The position numbers and the translations under genes are program-made. Positions 1-21,599 of a DNA stretch of 46,734 bases are shown here, in pieces (within the stretch, counting starts at the first letter, position 1; each line of letters opens with the position of its first letter). The notes under the pieces are model-generated. The model was not told the DNA's origin, did not search any database, and was given only the letters and a program-made list of their open reading frames with translations. Source of the stretch: Parvularia atlantis (taxonomy: Eukaryota > Opisthokonta > Rotosphaerida); NCBI GenBank assembly GCA_943704415.1, contig CALSCO010000386.1:1-46734 (forward strand), given 5' to 3'.

Positions 1-180
1 GTGCGCGTGCGCGACGGCGAGGTCGACTACGGCTGGGGCGCGGTGATCAACTACCAGAAGCGCTCGACGCAGACGAACGCCACGGCCGACGACGCCGCTG
101 TCCACAGCCCGCCGATCCACGACGACGCGGCGGACACTGCCGCGGCCGCCACGTCCTCGACGCCCTGCTGCTGCTGCTGA
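1..180 (+). CDS. MTR4/SKI2-family RNA helicase fragment (partial)
   Basis: Frame 1 opens at the window edge and runs to a TGA at 178-180. The first ~21 residues include VDYGWGAVINYQKR. This matches the 'DFGWGVVVNF-KK' strand that opens the arch/beta-barrel insertion of MTR4-type exosome helicases, which unwind RNA for the nuclear exosome. After that the frame turns into low-complexity Ala/Thr/Asp sequence ending in four Cys encoded by a CTG/TGC run. An intact MTR4 would need several hundred further residues here, but SMG1 starts at 520 and there is no room. The piece is therefore a truncated copy, an assembly join, or a chance resemblance. It also overlaps the 3' end of a minus-strand gene. 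The family match rests on one short motif. Confidence 0.35.
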   Translation: MRVRDGEVDYGWGAVINYQKRSTQTNATADDAAVHSPPIHDDAADTAAAATSSTPCCCC

Positions 181-490
181 TCGTCGCCGTCGGCGTCGTC
201 GGCGCCCATCGGCACCGCCATCGACTCGGACGGTGGCGCGACGACCGCGGCCGCGCGCGGGGCCGTGCTGATGCCGAGCTCGCGGTCGAGCGCGTCGTCA
301 TCGTCGTCGTCATCGGCGTACGCGACGGTCGCGGCGGCGCCGGTGCCGCTGGGGTCAGCCGCGCCCACGATAGTCAGCGCGCATCGACATCCGCGCACAC
401 GAGCGCGCCCCAGACGCACCGGGCGGCCGCCGCCGTCGTCGTGGGCGCCGCGGGGGCGTCGAGGTCGTCCAGCTCGTCTGAGGTGAGCAT
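51..490 (-). CDS. Small acidic low-complexity protein, two exons
   Basis: Reading the minus strand from the ATG at 490-488, exon 1 (490-420) joins exon 2 (348-51) across a 71-nt intron. The intron has donor GTGCGTC and a CTGAC-CCCAG acceptor, the same signals as elsewhere in the window. The spliced protein is about 122 residues. It has an acidic N-terminus, a run of seven Asp, a run of five Gln, and an Ala/Trp-rich, moderately hydrophobic C-terminus ending ERFW. I recognise no family. In favour of a real gene are the clean splice that keeps frame and an ATG only 29 bp from the SMG1 ATG in head-to-head orientation. Against it are the low complexity and the overlap with the helicase-like fragment. 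Confidence 0.4.
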
Positions 491-519
491 ATCCCGCGTG
501 TGCTTCGGAGTACAATTCT
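491..519. promoter_or_regulatory. 29-bp spacer between divergent start codons
   Basis: This is the only non-coding DNA between the ATG of the small minus-strand gene and the SMG1 ATG. Any core promoter must be shared or extend into the coding sequence. It contains an A/T-rich patch, GTACAATTCT, next to the SMG1 ATG but no TATA box. The promoter role is inferred from gene arrangement only. Confidence 0.3.
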
Positions 520-12074
<11,555 letters not shown>

Positions 12075-12134
12075 TCGCTTGTTGTTGTTGTTGCTCAGTA
12101 CGTAGTTACGGAACACACTCGGCGCACCAGGCGC

Positions 12135-12137
<3 letters not shown>

Positions 12138-12176
<39 letters not shown>
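12138..12176. repeat. (CT)n microsatellite between convergent genes
   Basis: A nearly pure CT tract with one TTT interruption lies between the SMG1 stop and the phosphatase stop. Its distal end forms part of the minus-strand stop codon (TCA on the plus strand at 12175-12177), so the phosphatase 3' UTR opens with a GA repeat. Confidence 0.9.
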
Positions 12177-15100
12177 AGCGCAGCTGGAAGAAGTGCCCGA
12201 CGTCGAGCACGGCGACGGAGATGTCGTCAAAGCTGTCAAGCGCGTACGACCACCCGCGCAGGCGGTGTGCGGCGGCGGTGATCGAGTGCCCGCGGATCAC
12301 GTCCTGGCCCTCCTTCATGTCGGTCTGGCGCGGGCGGCGTCAGCGCACGTGCACGGCCTGGCACGCGACCGCAAACGCACGTCGATGTCCACGGAGCTGC
12401 CAGAGACGATCAGCGCGGCCTCGTGGTCGCCGAGCACGTCCCACACGCCGTCGCACGCCGCCACGACAAACATGTCCTGCTGCGGGCGATGTGAGCGCAG
12501 CGGCGGCGCATGTGCCGCAACGGCGATGCACCTGCGTGTCGAGCTTGCGCACGGAGATGGACGGGTCGACCGTCAGGGGCGGCGACAGCGGGAAGTCGCC
12601 AAATGCGCGCGACACGGCGAGGCCGTTGCTGACGTTGGGCGAGTGCAGGCGCGTGGCCGCGCCCTTGGCCGGCTCCTGCGTGATGAAGCCGCCCGCACGG
12701 GCGATGCGCGCTGTCTCCGTGCGAAGGCCCGGCTTGTGGTCGGTCGAAAGGCGGACGGCCTCGATCATGCGCGCGCGGCGCTCGATCGGGTCGTCGACCT
12801 CGTCAGCCTGGCGCACGTGTCAGCCAGAAGGCGTGCGCGCGCGCGGCGACCGCACCGTGTCCGTCTGGTCGCTCTTGTACGGCACGCGGCGCGCGAGCAC
12901 GGCGCGCGAGTCGCCCACGTTGGCGCAGTAGATGTGCGTCTGCGACACGAGCACGACTACGCCCGTGCAGCCCACAATCTGTCGCAGCGACAGACAGTCA
13001 GTGCTTTCCATGCACCAGGCAGCACCGCCCGCGACGCACGGTCTCGGGTCGCTTGGACGACTCGAGATGCGAGTGTAGTTTGTCGTTCAGGTTCGGGAAC
13101 GACGAGCGCAGGGCCGCAGTGATCGCGACAACCTGGGCGCGTGGCCGGACGTGTGAGCCGCAGCAGGCAGCGACGGCCGCGGCGGGATACCACCTCGTCG
13201 GCCGTGCCCTCGTTCTCCTGCAGCTGCGCCTCGAGCACTTCGTGGAAGTGCGACTGGCAGTACAGCGACGCGACCGAGCCGCCGTGCCCGTCAAAGACCG
13301 CGACGTAGTCGAGCCGCGCATTGTCGCGCCATGCTACCGACGTGATCACGACCGAGTCCTCCAGCTGATGCGGCGCGCTGCCGAGCATCTGCGAGAACGC
13401 GGCCGGGCGGCTGCAGCCCGGCGAGCGGCTCTTGATCAAGTTGGCGGCGCGCGTGACGGCGGGCACTCGGTCCGACTGGCGGTGCGGATGAGCGCGTTGG
13501 CGCAAGCAGCGGGCGGCAGCGGCGCGCACCTGCGGGATGTCTGTGTCGACCAAGAACAGCGGCAGCGGCGGCACGGGCACGCCTGGCCCGACCGGCAGGG
13601 TCCCGCACAGGTACAGGCGCTTGAGGTTGCCGACGGTGAGGTTGTTGGGCAGCCTGCACGCGCGACGTCAGCTTCACGCCGTGAGCGTAGAGGACGCACA
13701 GCGACGCCGCGTTTGCCTCGCCGACCTTGAGCGAGAGCGAGAGCATCGACAGCTCGGTCAGGTTCGTGATCTGTGTGCGCGCACGTGTCAGCATGGGGTG
13801 CATGCATGGAGCGGCGACAGGGCGTGCGCGTGCCTCGGTCGGGACGCTCACGAGCGGGTTGCTGTCGAGCACGAGGGTACGCAGCGTCTTGCAGATTAGC
13901 AGCGAGGGCGGGAACGTCTTGCGCACAAAACGAACAGTCAGCGGTCCGCGCCGCAAACGCGAATCAGGGGCGCGCACCGAGAAGTGGTTGTCGTTCAGGT
14001 ACAGCGCGGGCGGGACGCGGTCCGAGGGCGACCCTGTGAAGCACACCTGCAGGGGCCGAGCGCGCGATCAGTGCGTCTGCCGCGGCGCTGCCGGCCTGCG
14101 CGTGCCAGCGGCTCGAAGCTGCACAGGTCCGTCAGGCGGTTGCCAGCGACACGCAGAATGGCGAGCGCCGCGAGCTTGCCGATGTTGGCGGGGATCTCGG
14201 TCAGGTAGTTGGCGCACAGGTCCTGCGGTGTGGCACGCGTGGGCAGCTTGCACCGGGCGCGCGGGCCGACGCACCAGCTCGATCAGCGCCGCGCAATTCC
14301 AGATGGGCGCGAGGGCGGCGGCGGCGCGCAGGCGGTTGCGCCGGAAGATGATGCAGATGAGCTTCTTGTTGAGGTTGCCAAGCTCGATCGGGAGGGACGC
14401 TATTCTGCTCGCGTTGTTCGTGGAGGTCTCAGACGGCGAGGCGCACGGCATCCACATGCATGCGCGACGTGCCTGTTGCCGCCGGCGATGAGCAGGCGCA
14501 GCGCGGCGAGCTCGCCCACGGTCGCGGGCAGGGTGCGCAGCATGTTGTTGGACACGTCCAGGTGCTCCAGTACCGTCAGCTTGCCGATCTCGGCCGGCAG
14601 CTCCGTCAGCTGGTTGCGCTGCAGCTCCAGCCGCTCCAGAGCCTGTGCGCGCACGTGAGCGACGCTGCAGACGGTGCCAAGCAGCGGCCGCGCACCGTCA
14701 AGTGCTCGACTGTCGGCGGCAGCGCGGTCAGGCGGTTGTTGGACAGGAGGAGCGTGGTGAGGTGCGTCTGCTTGGGGCTGAATGGGGGCAGCGTGCGTAG
14801 CCGGTTCGTCTCGAGGTTGACGACGGTCAGGTTGGGCATGCTCACGAAAAACGACGCGGGCAGGCCCTGCAGCTGGTTGTCGCCCAGCTCGAGATGGGTG
14901 AGCGTCGCCGGCAGGGGCGACTCGAGCGCAAAGCCGTCGAGGTCGTTGCAGGTCAGGTCGAGGCGCTTGAGCGCCGGCACGTCCTCAGCCAGGCTGCTCT
15001 TGCTGAGAATCTGCTGCAGATTGTTGCCCTTGCGGTCGCGTTCAGACCGGGGCCTGCGACAGCCGCGCGCGGCGCTGGCGCACCTTGGCAAGCAGTGACT

Positions 15101-16276
15101 GCAGGTTGGGCATCTTGGCCAGGTTGAAGTCGTCGAGCGACGTGAGGCGGTTGTAGCTCGCCTTGAGCTCGAGCAGGTGCGCCGCGACGCCGCCGAGGTC
15201 GAAGCCCGTGGCGAGGAGGTTGAACGAGAGCACGAGCGTCTTGAGCTGCTCAAAACCCTGGAGTGCGTCGACGAGCCCGGACGACTCGGCCACCTGCACG
15301 AGTTCGCCCGCACTCGCGCGCTCGGACGAGGGCGGCGAGCCCGAGGGCGAGTCGTTGAGAATGAAGCTGAAGCGCTTGCCGTCGCTGCGGGGCGTGCTAG
15401 GCATGCTGCGCGGGAGCGTCGGCGGCTCGCTGGCCCGGCGCGGCTCGGGGCTGGACGGGTTCGAGCGGCGCGCCTCGGCGGTGCTGGCGGAGGCGCGGCG
15501 GGCCTCTGCGGCGGCGTCGATGGTGGTGTTGGCCGTGGTCTTGCGCTTGTTGGTGCGGCTCTTGGCCTGAGTGGCGGGGCTGCTGCCGCCGCTGGCGGTC
15601 ATGCTCTGCTCTGACCCGCCGAGCACGGGGCCGGCGTTGGCGAGCGAGGGCGGGATGCGCCGGCCGAGCTGGTTGCCGGTGAGGCTGCGCGGCGTCGATG
15701 ACAATGTCAGGCGAACATCGCGCCGATATCGATGCGACAAAGAAACGACGCACTCGAGCGTCTCGACCGTCGCGAACGGCAGCGGCGTGCGCGGGAAGCG
15801 CTCGATCTGGTTGAAGGAGAGGTCCATGTACTGAAGCGGCCGCGGCGTGCCGTTGACGGCGCGTCTTTTGTTGAGGGGGGTTGAGCAGGTGCCCGCACCG
15901 GCACGCCCCCTGCGTAAACACGCACACAGAGGCCTTGCCCGTGCTCGCGGCCGCGTCGGCGTCGAGGATCTGCTGCAGCGGGAACTCGCGCAGGCCCATG
16001 TTGTTGAGGTACAGCCGTCCCGACAGCTGCCGCGCGCGTCGCCTCGTGAGGCACGGCGCGGTGACGAAAGGTGGAAGCGCGCACCTTGGCCGATCCGAGG
16101 CTCTCGACCGAGATGCGCCGCTGGCGCGAGAGCACGACCGTCGCCACGTCGCCGCCGGGCACCGCCGCCTCGGCCGCCTCTCCACCACCGCCAGCCGCCG
16201 CGCCCACGGCCGTGCCCGCGCCCGCACCGGCCGCCTCGGCGGACGCCGCCGCCGCCTTCGACGACCCTGAGCCCAT
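12175..16276 (-). CDS. LRR-PP2C protein phosphatase, PHLPP-like, predicted N-myristoylated
   Basis: From the ATG at 16276 the protein starts MGSGSSK, a classic N-myristoylation context, followed by an Ala/Gly-rich segment. Leucine-rich repeats follow (about 15850-13600), with units such as LTHLELGDNQLQGLP and LEHLDVSNNMLRTLP. The PP2C domain (about 13400-12175) keeps VAVFDGHGGS (about 13297-13268), the metal-binding motif. Further on it has GLAVSRAFGDF and, at the C-terminus, DDISVAVLDV. The order LRR then PP2C is that of PHLPP phosphatases and of the same region in fungal adenylyl cyclase. I see no cyclase domain after the PP2C, which ends at TGA 12177-12175, and no PH domain before the LRRs. 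A Ser/Thr-rich linker (about 15700-15300) splits the LRR region. Role inferred: membrane-anchored Ser/Thr phosphatase with the LRRs selecting targets. Confidence 0.85.
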
Positions 16277-16314
16277 AGCACCGCTCTGTGCAACACAATG
16301 CCCTTCGATTAACT
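16277..16314. promoter_or_regulatory. 38-bp head-to-head spacer carrying a recurring promoter-like motif
   Basis: The phosphatase ATG (minus) and the next ATG (plus, 16315) are separated by 38 bp. On the minus strand the spacer reads AAGGGCATTGTGTTGCAC (16304-16287) just upstream of the phosphatase ATG. Close relatives of this string lie upstream of the RGS gene (37165-37178) and the phenylalanine hydroxylase gene (21566-21549). Function is inferred from recurrence and position. Confidence 0.35.
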
Positions 16315-17127
16315 ATGTCACGTGAACCAAACAGCGGGAGTGTGACGACGGGACGCGGGGCCGGTGCGCGCTCGCGGGCGCTGCGCGTGCTCGAGGACCT
16401 GCTGGGTGCGGAGCGCGACGAGGGCGCGGCCGTGTCGGGGCGATCGGCGCGCGGGATGGGGTCGCCGCTGCGCGCGTACGCCGAGCACTACGACGCCAAC
16501 AAGCGCGCGCTCGCGGCGCGGCTGACGATGCTCATGCGGCTGCACCTCGTTGTGCTGCTGCTGTTTGACCGCCGGCTGCTCATGTTCCTGCTGCGCCTGG
16601 GGCTCGGCCAGGTGCGCGCGCGGCCTGAGGCATGAACGGTCGATGACACGTGCGCCGTCGCCCTACAAGGCGTTCGTGCTCACCGCGCCGATGCACGGGT
16701 GGTCGCCGCTGCGTCTGTACGCCGTGGCCGCGTGCAACTCACTCTTCATGCTCGCGCACGTCGTCTTCCCGTACGTGAGCGAGTCGTCGGCGCTCTTCCT
16801 CGACTTTGTCGGCACGGGTGCGGGTCCTGCCTCGTGCGCGCTGCCGCGATGGCCAACCGGCGCCGCGCAGCCACACCCAGCAGATGGCTGCTGTGCTACC
16901 TCGACCTCGTCGTGGGCGCGCTGCTCGCCGCGGCCGTCGTCCTACCGTACATGAAGCCCAACAGCGACGCAGACGCGGCGACGGCGCGCTACGACCTCAG
17001 CTTCCTGCACGACACGTTTTTCCCCGTGCACGCGGGGGGCGCGGGGCACGCGGACGCCGCCGCCACCACCGACGCCCTCGTAGCGCTGCTGCCGAGCCGC
17101 CAGCTCTCGTCGCGTTTCGCCGTATAG
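16315..17127 (+). CDS. Multi-pass membrane protein resembling DUF1746 (Dsc E3 ligase subunit 4-like)
   Basis: Three exons. ATG 16315 begins a hydrophilic Arg/Ser-rich segment and a first hydrophobic stretch LHLVVLLLFDRRLLMFLL. A splice then joins GLGQ to AFVLTAP, leading to LRLYAVAACNSLFMLAHVVFPY. A second splice gives SALFLDFVGT followed by ATPSRWLLCYLDLVVGALL. The 'DFVG--TPSR---LLDL' signature with flanking TM helices resembles DUF1746, found in subunit 4 of the fungal Dsc/Tul1 Golgi ubiquitin-ligase complex. The C-terminal tail is soluble and Ala/Asp-rich and ends at TAG 17125-17127. The family call rests on a remembered signature and could be wrong; the membrane topology is secure. Confidence 0.5.
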
Positions 17128-17159
17128 GCGCCCGCTGTACGTCAGCAACTGTATAGATC

Positions 17160-17167
17160 ATATATAG
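17160..17167. promoter_or_regulatory. TATA-like A/T patch between two tandem genes
   Basis: ATATATAG sits in the 42-bp gap between the DUF1746-like stop and the first open frame of the kinase gene. It is one of the few A/T-only stretches in the window. It could be a TATA element for the kinase or part of the 3'-end signal of the upstream gene. Confidence 0.25.
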
Positions 17168-17169
17168 TT

Positions 17170-19329
17170 TTGTGCGCCGTTTCGCCGGCCCGGTCTTTCG
17201 CCACGGCGCCGACCGAAAGCAGCCCGCTCAGCGGCGCGCGCGGCGCGGCCGGCAGCAGCACGCTCGGCAGCAGCAGCAGTGGCGGCGGCAGTGGGGTGGG
17301 CGCGGCGGACGCGGCCGTGACGCCGCCGACTGCGCGGCGCGACGCGGGTCCCGAGCTGTCAACGTCGCCGGTCGACGGCGCCAACGAGCGCCACGCGCCG
17401 TCGTCGGCGTCGTCGTCAGCGTCGGTGGCGGCGGCGCACGACGCGAACGACGCGCACCTCTTTCCGCGCCCCGACGACGCCGGCTTCCGGTGCGCACGCC
17501 GCGTGCCGCCACGAAGGTGATTTCGTAACCGTTTGGCGGGACGGGCAGGTCGCGCGGCTTCGTGCGCAAGCGGCAGACGAGCGCGCCCGCGCCGGCCACA
17601 CCGGTCAAGCGCAACTGCACGCCGCGCGTGCTGCGCGTGGACGACGACGCCGTCGCGCTCAACTCGCCCTACGTCAACGTGATTAGCCCGCGCTCGGCCA
17701 CCGCCACGCATGCGCCCTCGCGCCTGTCGGGCTCGCCGCGCTCGAGCGAAAACTACTTCACGACCGCGTTCACGATCGTGCGCCACATCGGCAGCGGCTC
17801 GTTCGGCGACGTCTACCACGTCACCGACCGCGCTGGCGCGCCCTTCGCCGTCAAGTGTGCGCGCACGCCGTACAAGGGCGCAAAGGACCGGTGCGCGCTT
17901 CGCGCTGTGCGCAGGCGCGGGGCTGATCGCGGCGCCGCCACCATGCAGACAGCGCAGGCTGCAGGAGGTGCACAACCTCGAGCGGCTGGACGCGCACCCC
18001 AACTGCGTGCGCCTGGTCGAAGCATGGGAGCAGAAGGGCTTCCTGTTCATCCGCACGGAGCTGTGCGCCAACGGGAGGTGCGCCTGCCCCCTTGCGCATC
18101 CGGGCCGCCGCTCACCGGGCCGCGCTGGGCGCAGCCTCAAGCACCGCATGGAGATGATGCGCGCCGCCGGGCAGCTGTTTGAGCGCACCGAGCTGCTCAG
18201 CGTCCTGCTGGACGTGCTGCTGGTGCGGCCGCGCTCGCTTGCACCGTTGTGCGACTTACCCTCTCGCGGCCGCAGGGCCTTGAGCATATCCACGCGCACC
18301 GGCTCGCGCACCTCGACCTCAAGCCCGAGAACCTGCTCCTGGCCGACGGCGGCACGGTTAAGATCGCCGACTTTGGCATCTCGGCCGAGCGCTGGGAGGC
18401 GGCGCAGGACGGCGACATGGTCTACATGGCGCCTGAGCTGCTGCAGTCGCACTACTCGCCCGCGGCAGACCTGTTTAGGTGCGTGCGCGTCGCGCATGCG
18501 CTTGCAGACTGAGGCGCTGGCGCACGCAGCCTCGGCGTCATCCTGTTGGAGATGGCCACGCTCCACTACCCGCCGGACGAGGGCGAGGAGTGGACGGCGC
18601 TGCGGCGCGGCGACGCGTCCATCTGGCCCGGCTTTGAGCAGCTCCCGAGTGACCTGTGCAACCTGGCCAGCGGTGCGGTGCTTGGTATTCCTCACTTGTG
18701 CGCGTCTCACGCCGCGACAGACCTGCTGCGGCCCGACCCGTCCGTGCGGCCGGCCGTGTCCGACGTCCTCGCACGCCCGTGGCTGCGCGCACTGCGGGAC
18801 GAGCGCACGGCGCGCCAGGCGGACGAGAACAAGAGCGTGCTCGGGCTGGTGTCGTCGGTCGTGCACCGCGTGCGCCAGGCCCTGTCGAGCTCGCTCTCGT
18901 CGTCGCAGCCGTCGCAGTCGCTCTCGCAGGAGGTGCGGCGGCGGGGCCACCGCGCAGCCCGTGATGCTGACTCGCACATCATGCGGCGCAGCTCAGGGGC
19001 GCGCCGTACTTTTTCACCGCCTCTGACGACGGGCCGGACGACGCGAGTAGGTGCGCGGGCGTCACACTCGTTGGCGCCTCCACGTTTGACGCACGGGCCG
19101 CAGCCCCGGCGTCGACTACGACACACTGCAGCTCACGAGCTCGCCGTTCCGCGCAAAGCACACGGGCGACGTGCTCTTCGCAGCGGAGCTCGAAGGCACC
19201 GTGCCCGAGTCGGCGTCGTCGCCGCCGGTGCAGGTGCCGCGGATGGAGCGCGTGGACGGGCTCGAGCCCATTGACGACGACGACGACTCGGACGGCGAAC
19301 GCAGCGCGAACGGGGCCTACCTGTGGTGA
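17170..19329 (+). CDS. WEE1/MYT1-type protein kinase (CDK-inhibitory kinase family)
   Basis: This family phosphorylates the Thr14/Tyr15 region of CDK1 and delays mitosis. The glycine loop GSGSFGDVY (about 17790-17816) is followed by FAVK. A 67-nt intron (17891-17957) leads into EVHNLERLDAHPNCVRLVEAW. The catalytic loop is HLDLKPEN (about 18310-18333) and the metal loop DFGIS (about 18369). YMAPELLQSHYSPAADLF, then after a splice SLGVILLEMATL, resembles MYT1 and WEE1. After the kinase, a Ser-rich tail runs to TGA 19327-19329. There is no obvious TM helix like that of animal MYT1, so I do not choose between WEE1 and MYT1. The N-terminal exon is low-complexity and joins the kinase exon in frame (GFR to SRGFVRKRQ). 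No ATG exists between 17128 and 17708, so the start given here (a TTG) is only the start of the convincing open frame. Confidence 0.85.
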
Positions 19330-19384
19330 CCGTGCCTCTTTCTGCGCGCACATTCTGCACTTCAGAGATGAACAAGAACGGCAC

Positions 19385-19485
19385 GGCAGCCTCACAGGGC
19401 AAACACGCGGGGTGAGCACGGGTGCGGGCAGCGGGAGGGGTCTCGGTTGGGCACAGACGAAGCGGACGCAAGCAGTGAGGCTGCC
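19385..19485. repeat. 11-bp inverted repeat in a convergent intergenic spacer
   Basis: GGCAGCCTCAC (19385-19395) and its perfect complement GTGAGGCTGCC (19475-19485) flank 79 nt in the 199-bp gap between the kinase stop and the phenylalanine hydroxylase stop. It could fold in either 3' UTR. In DNA this GC-rich it may also be chance. Confidence 0.5.
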
Positions 19486-19528
19486 AGAGCACACCCACAC
19501 ACGCGCGCAGCGGCGAGAACGGACGGTG

Positions 19529-21500
19529 TCAGGCCAGGTGCGCGAGCGCGTCGATCAGCAGGTGCATATCGGTCTTGATCGAGCTGGCGAAGCGCAGCAG
19601 CTTGTCGCGCTTGTCGAGCACCTGTTGCGCACACACACACGCGCGGCTGAGCGAGCTTGCCATGCGTGACGCGGATGTACGCGCACCTCGATCGACTGCG
19701 TGTACGGGTTATACCGCACCGAGAACGGCCGGTTGAGCGACGCGGCAAACTCGCTGGCACGCGCACAGCCGCCGTCAGCACCTGCGCAGCGTGCGCGCAC
19801 ATCACGTGCGGGCGTGCACGCACCGGACTTTGTCCTTCATGTCCTTGAACGACTCGGCCACGAAGTACAGCGGCTGGTACGACGTGATCGGGTACTTGGT
19901 TGCGGCCACGACGCTCGGCTCGAACGGGCGCAGCTGCGGCTTGTCCGACAGGCAGTACTGCGTGCGCCGCCGTGAGCGCGTCGCATGCTTGCACCGCGGC
20001 CGGCGCACCTCGAGCTCGCCAAAGGACGAGAGCAGGCCGGCGCCGTACGCCTTGACCTTGCCGTCCTCCTTGCACAGGCCAAACTCGACCGTGAACCAAT
20101 AGATCTGGCGGGGCGCTCAGCCAAGCGGGCGTGCACGCACGGGCGACGCACCGTCGCGAGCTTGTCGATGTCGTCGTCGCTCGCGCCCAGCGATGCTAGG
20201 CCGATTTCCTGCGAGAACTCGGCAAAGTCCGGGTCGGCGAAGAGCGGCGCGTGACCGAGCAGCTCGTGGCACACGTCGCTACGCCACGCGACTCAGCAAC
20301 ACGCCGCGCAGGCACAGCCGCGGGGCGCGTACGGCTCGGGTGTGTACAGCGGTTTCGAGTGGTGGCGGATGTACTGCGTCGAGTGGAAGACGCGGAAGGC
20401 GAGGCCGTTGAGGAAGTCGCGCGAGGTCAGCAGGCCCATGACGGGGCGCAGCGTGAACCCGGTGATGTCTGCGCGCGGCGCGTGAGCCCAGGAGGACGGC
20501 GGCCGCGGCGCCGCACCGTGCAGGAAGCGCGACACGTCCTCCAGCTGCGGGATATTGTCCTTGCGGTAGCCGCAGTTCTGCACAAGCAGCGGGAAGATGT
20601 ACCCATGCTCGCGGCACGCGTGCGACGGGAACAGCGACGACAGCTTCTCAAACACGACGCCCCTGCCACGCACGGCGTCTATTGCGCGCTCTTTCGCCTC
20701 GCGCGCACGGGCACTGCACACACCACGTCTCGATCTCCTCCGGCAGGTACTGGATGCGTGGGAGGGGCATGCCGCTGCCGCACAAAAGGCGGGCGCGTCA
20801 ACACGCAGGCGGCAGCGCGGCGGTGGTGCGGCGCACGCACGTCTTGTACTGCTTCGCATTCTCGACAATCATCTTGCGGCGCTCGCGGTAGGCCTTGTCG
20901 GTGAAGCCCGGGTGGTCCGCGTCGAGGTCACCGCCGTACTCGAGCACCTTGGTTGCGAACTCGTCCAAGTCGGCCATCTTGCGCGGGAACCAGGGCGCTG
21001 CGGCGCGCGACACCACGTCATGTGCACGGCCACGGCCACGGCCACGCGCACCCTTCGTCGTGCTGCCGGCGCTGACCAGCTTCACATGCTTGACGGCCGG
21101 GGCGATGGCCTGGACGAGCGCGTCGGTGGCGGCGGCGGCGGCGTCAAAGTCGATGAAGAAGTCGTAGTCCCACAGCTCGTTGAGCGACGGGCGCGACTCG
21201 ATCCGCAGCAGGCTCACGCCCTGCGCCTTGATGAGCACGAGCACCCGGTCCAACGCCCCGACCTCGTCCTTGACCGAGAACATGAGCGTCGAGCGCGTCT
21301 GCTCGTCGCTGCGCGCCCGCGTGGGGATGCCCGTTTCGCGTGAGAACCGGGGCAAAAAGTCGCACACACGAGACGGAGCTAGCGCACCTCCGGTGGTGCG
21401 TGGGGCCGGCCGTGGGCGGGCGCTGCGCCGCGTCCGTGGCGGCGGTGGCGGCGGCAGCGGCGGCGGCGGCGTTGACGTCGGCGGCGGCGGCGGGGGCCAT
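19529..21500 (-). CDS. PAH: Phenylalanine-4-hydroxylase (biopterin-dependent aromatic amino acid hydroxylase)
   Basis: The enzyme converts phenylalanine to tyrosine with tetrahydrobiopterin, O2 and Fe(II). From ATG 21500 there is an Ala-rich leader, then a spliced ACT regulatory domain ([26 protein letters not shown]). The catalytic domain has [13 protein letters not shown], then [15 protein letters not shown] and [17 protein letters not shown]. The iron ligands are visible: two His in [16 protein letters not shown] (near 20270) and Glu in YWFTVEFGL (near 20090). [33 protein letters not shown] and [13 protein letters not shown] match human PAH closely, and a short C-terminal helix ends at TGA 19531-19529. 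I favour PAH over tyrosine or tryptophan hydroxylase because of the ACT domain and close match, but substrate choice is not proven. Confidence 0.93.
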
Positions 21501-21513
21501 TCGCTCCGAGAGC

Positions 21514-21548
<35 letters not shown>

Positions 21549-21599
21549 TGAGCAACAAGTGCCCCTCGAGCAATACGGGTGTCACACTTCGCGGGCATA
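21501..21599. promoter_or_regulatory. Divergent promoter region with (GA)n and a recurring motif
   Basis: The 99 bp between the PAH ATG (minus) and the muniscin ATG (plus, 21600) hold a GA repeat (about 21516-21544), read as CT on the PAH strand. Beside it on the PAH strand is GGGGCACTTGTTGCTC (21564-21549), close to the strings near 16300 and 37170. An upstream ATG at 21548 opens an out-of-frame reading frame that overlaps the muniscin ATG. If transcription starts upstream of it, it could damp muniscin translation. Confidence 0.4.
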
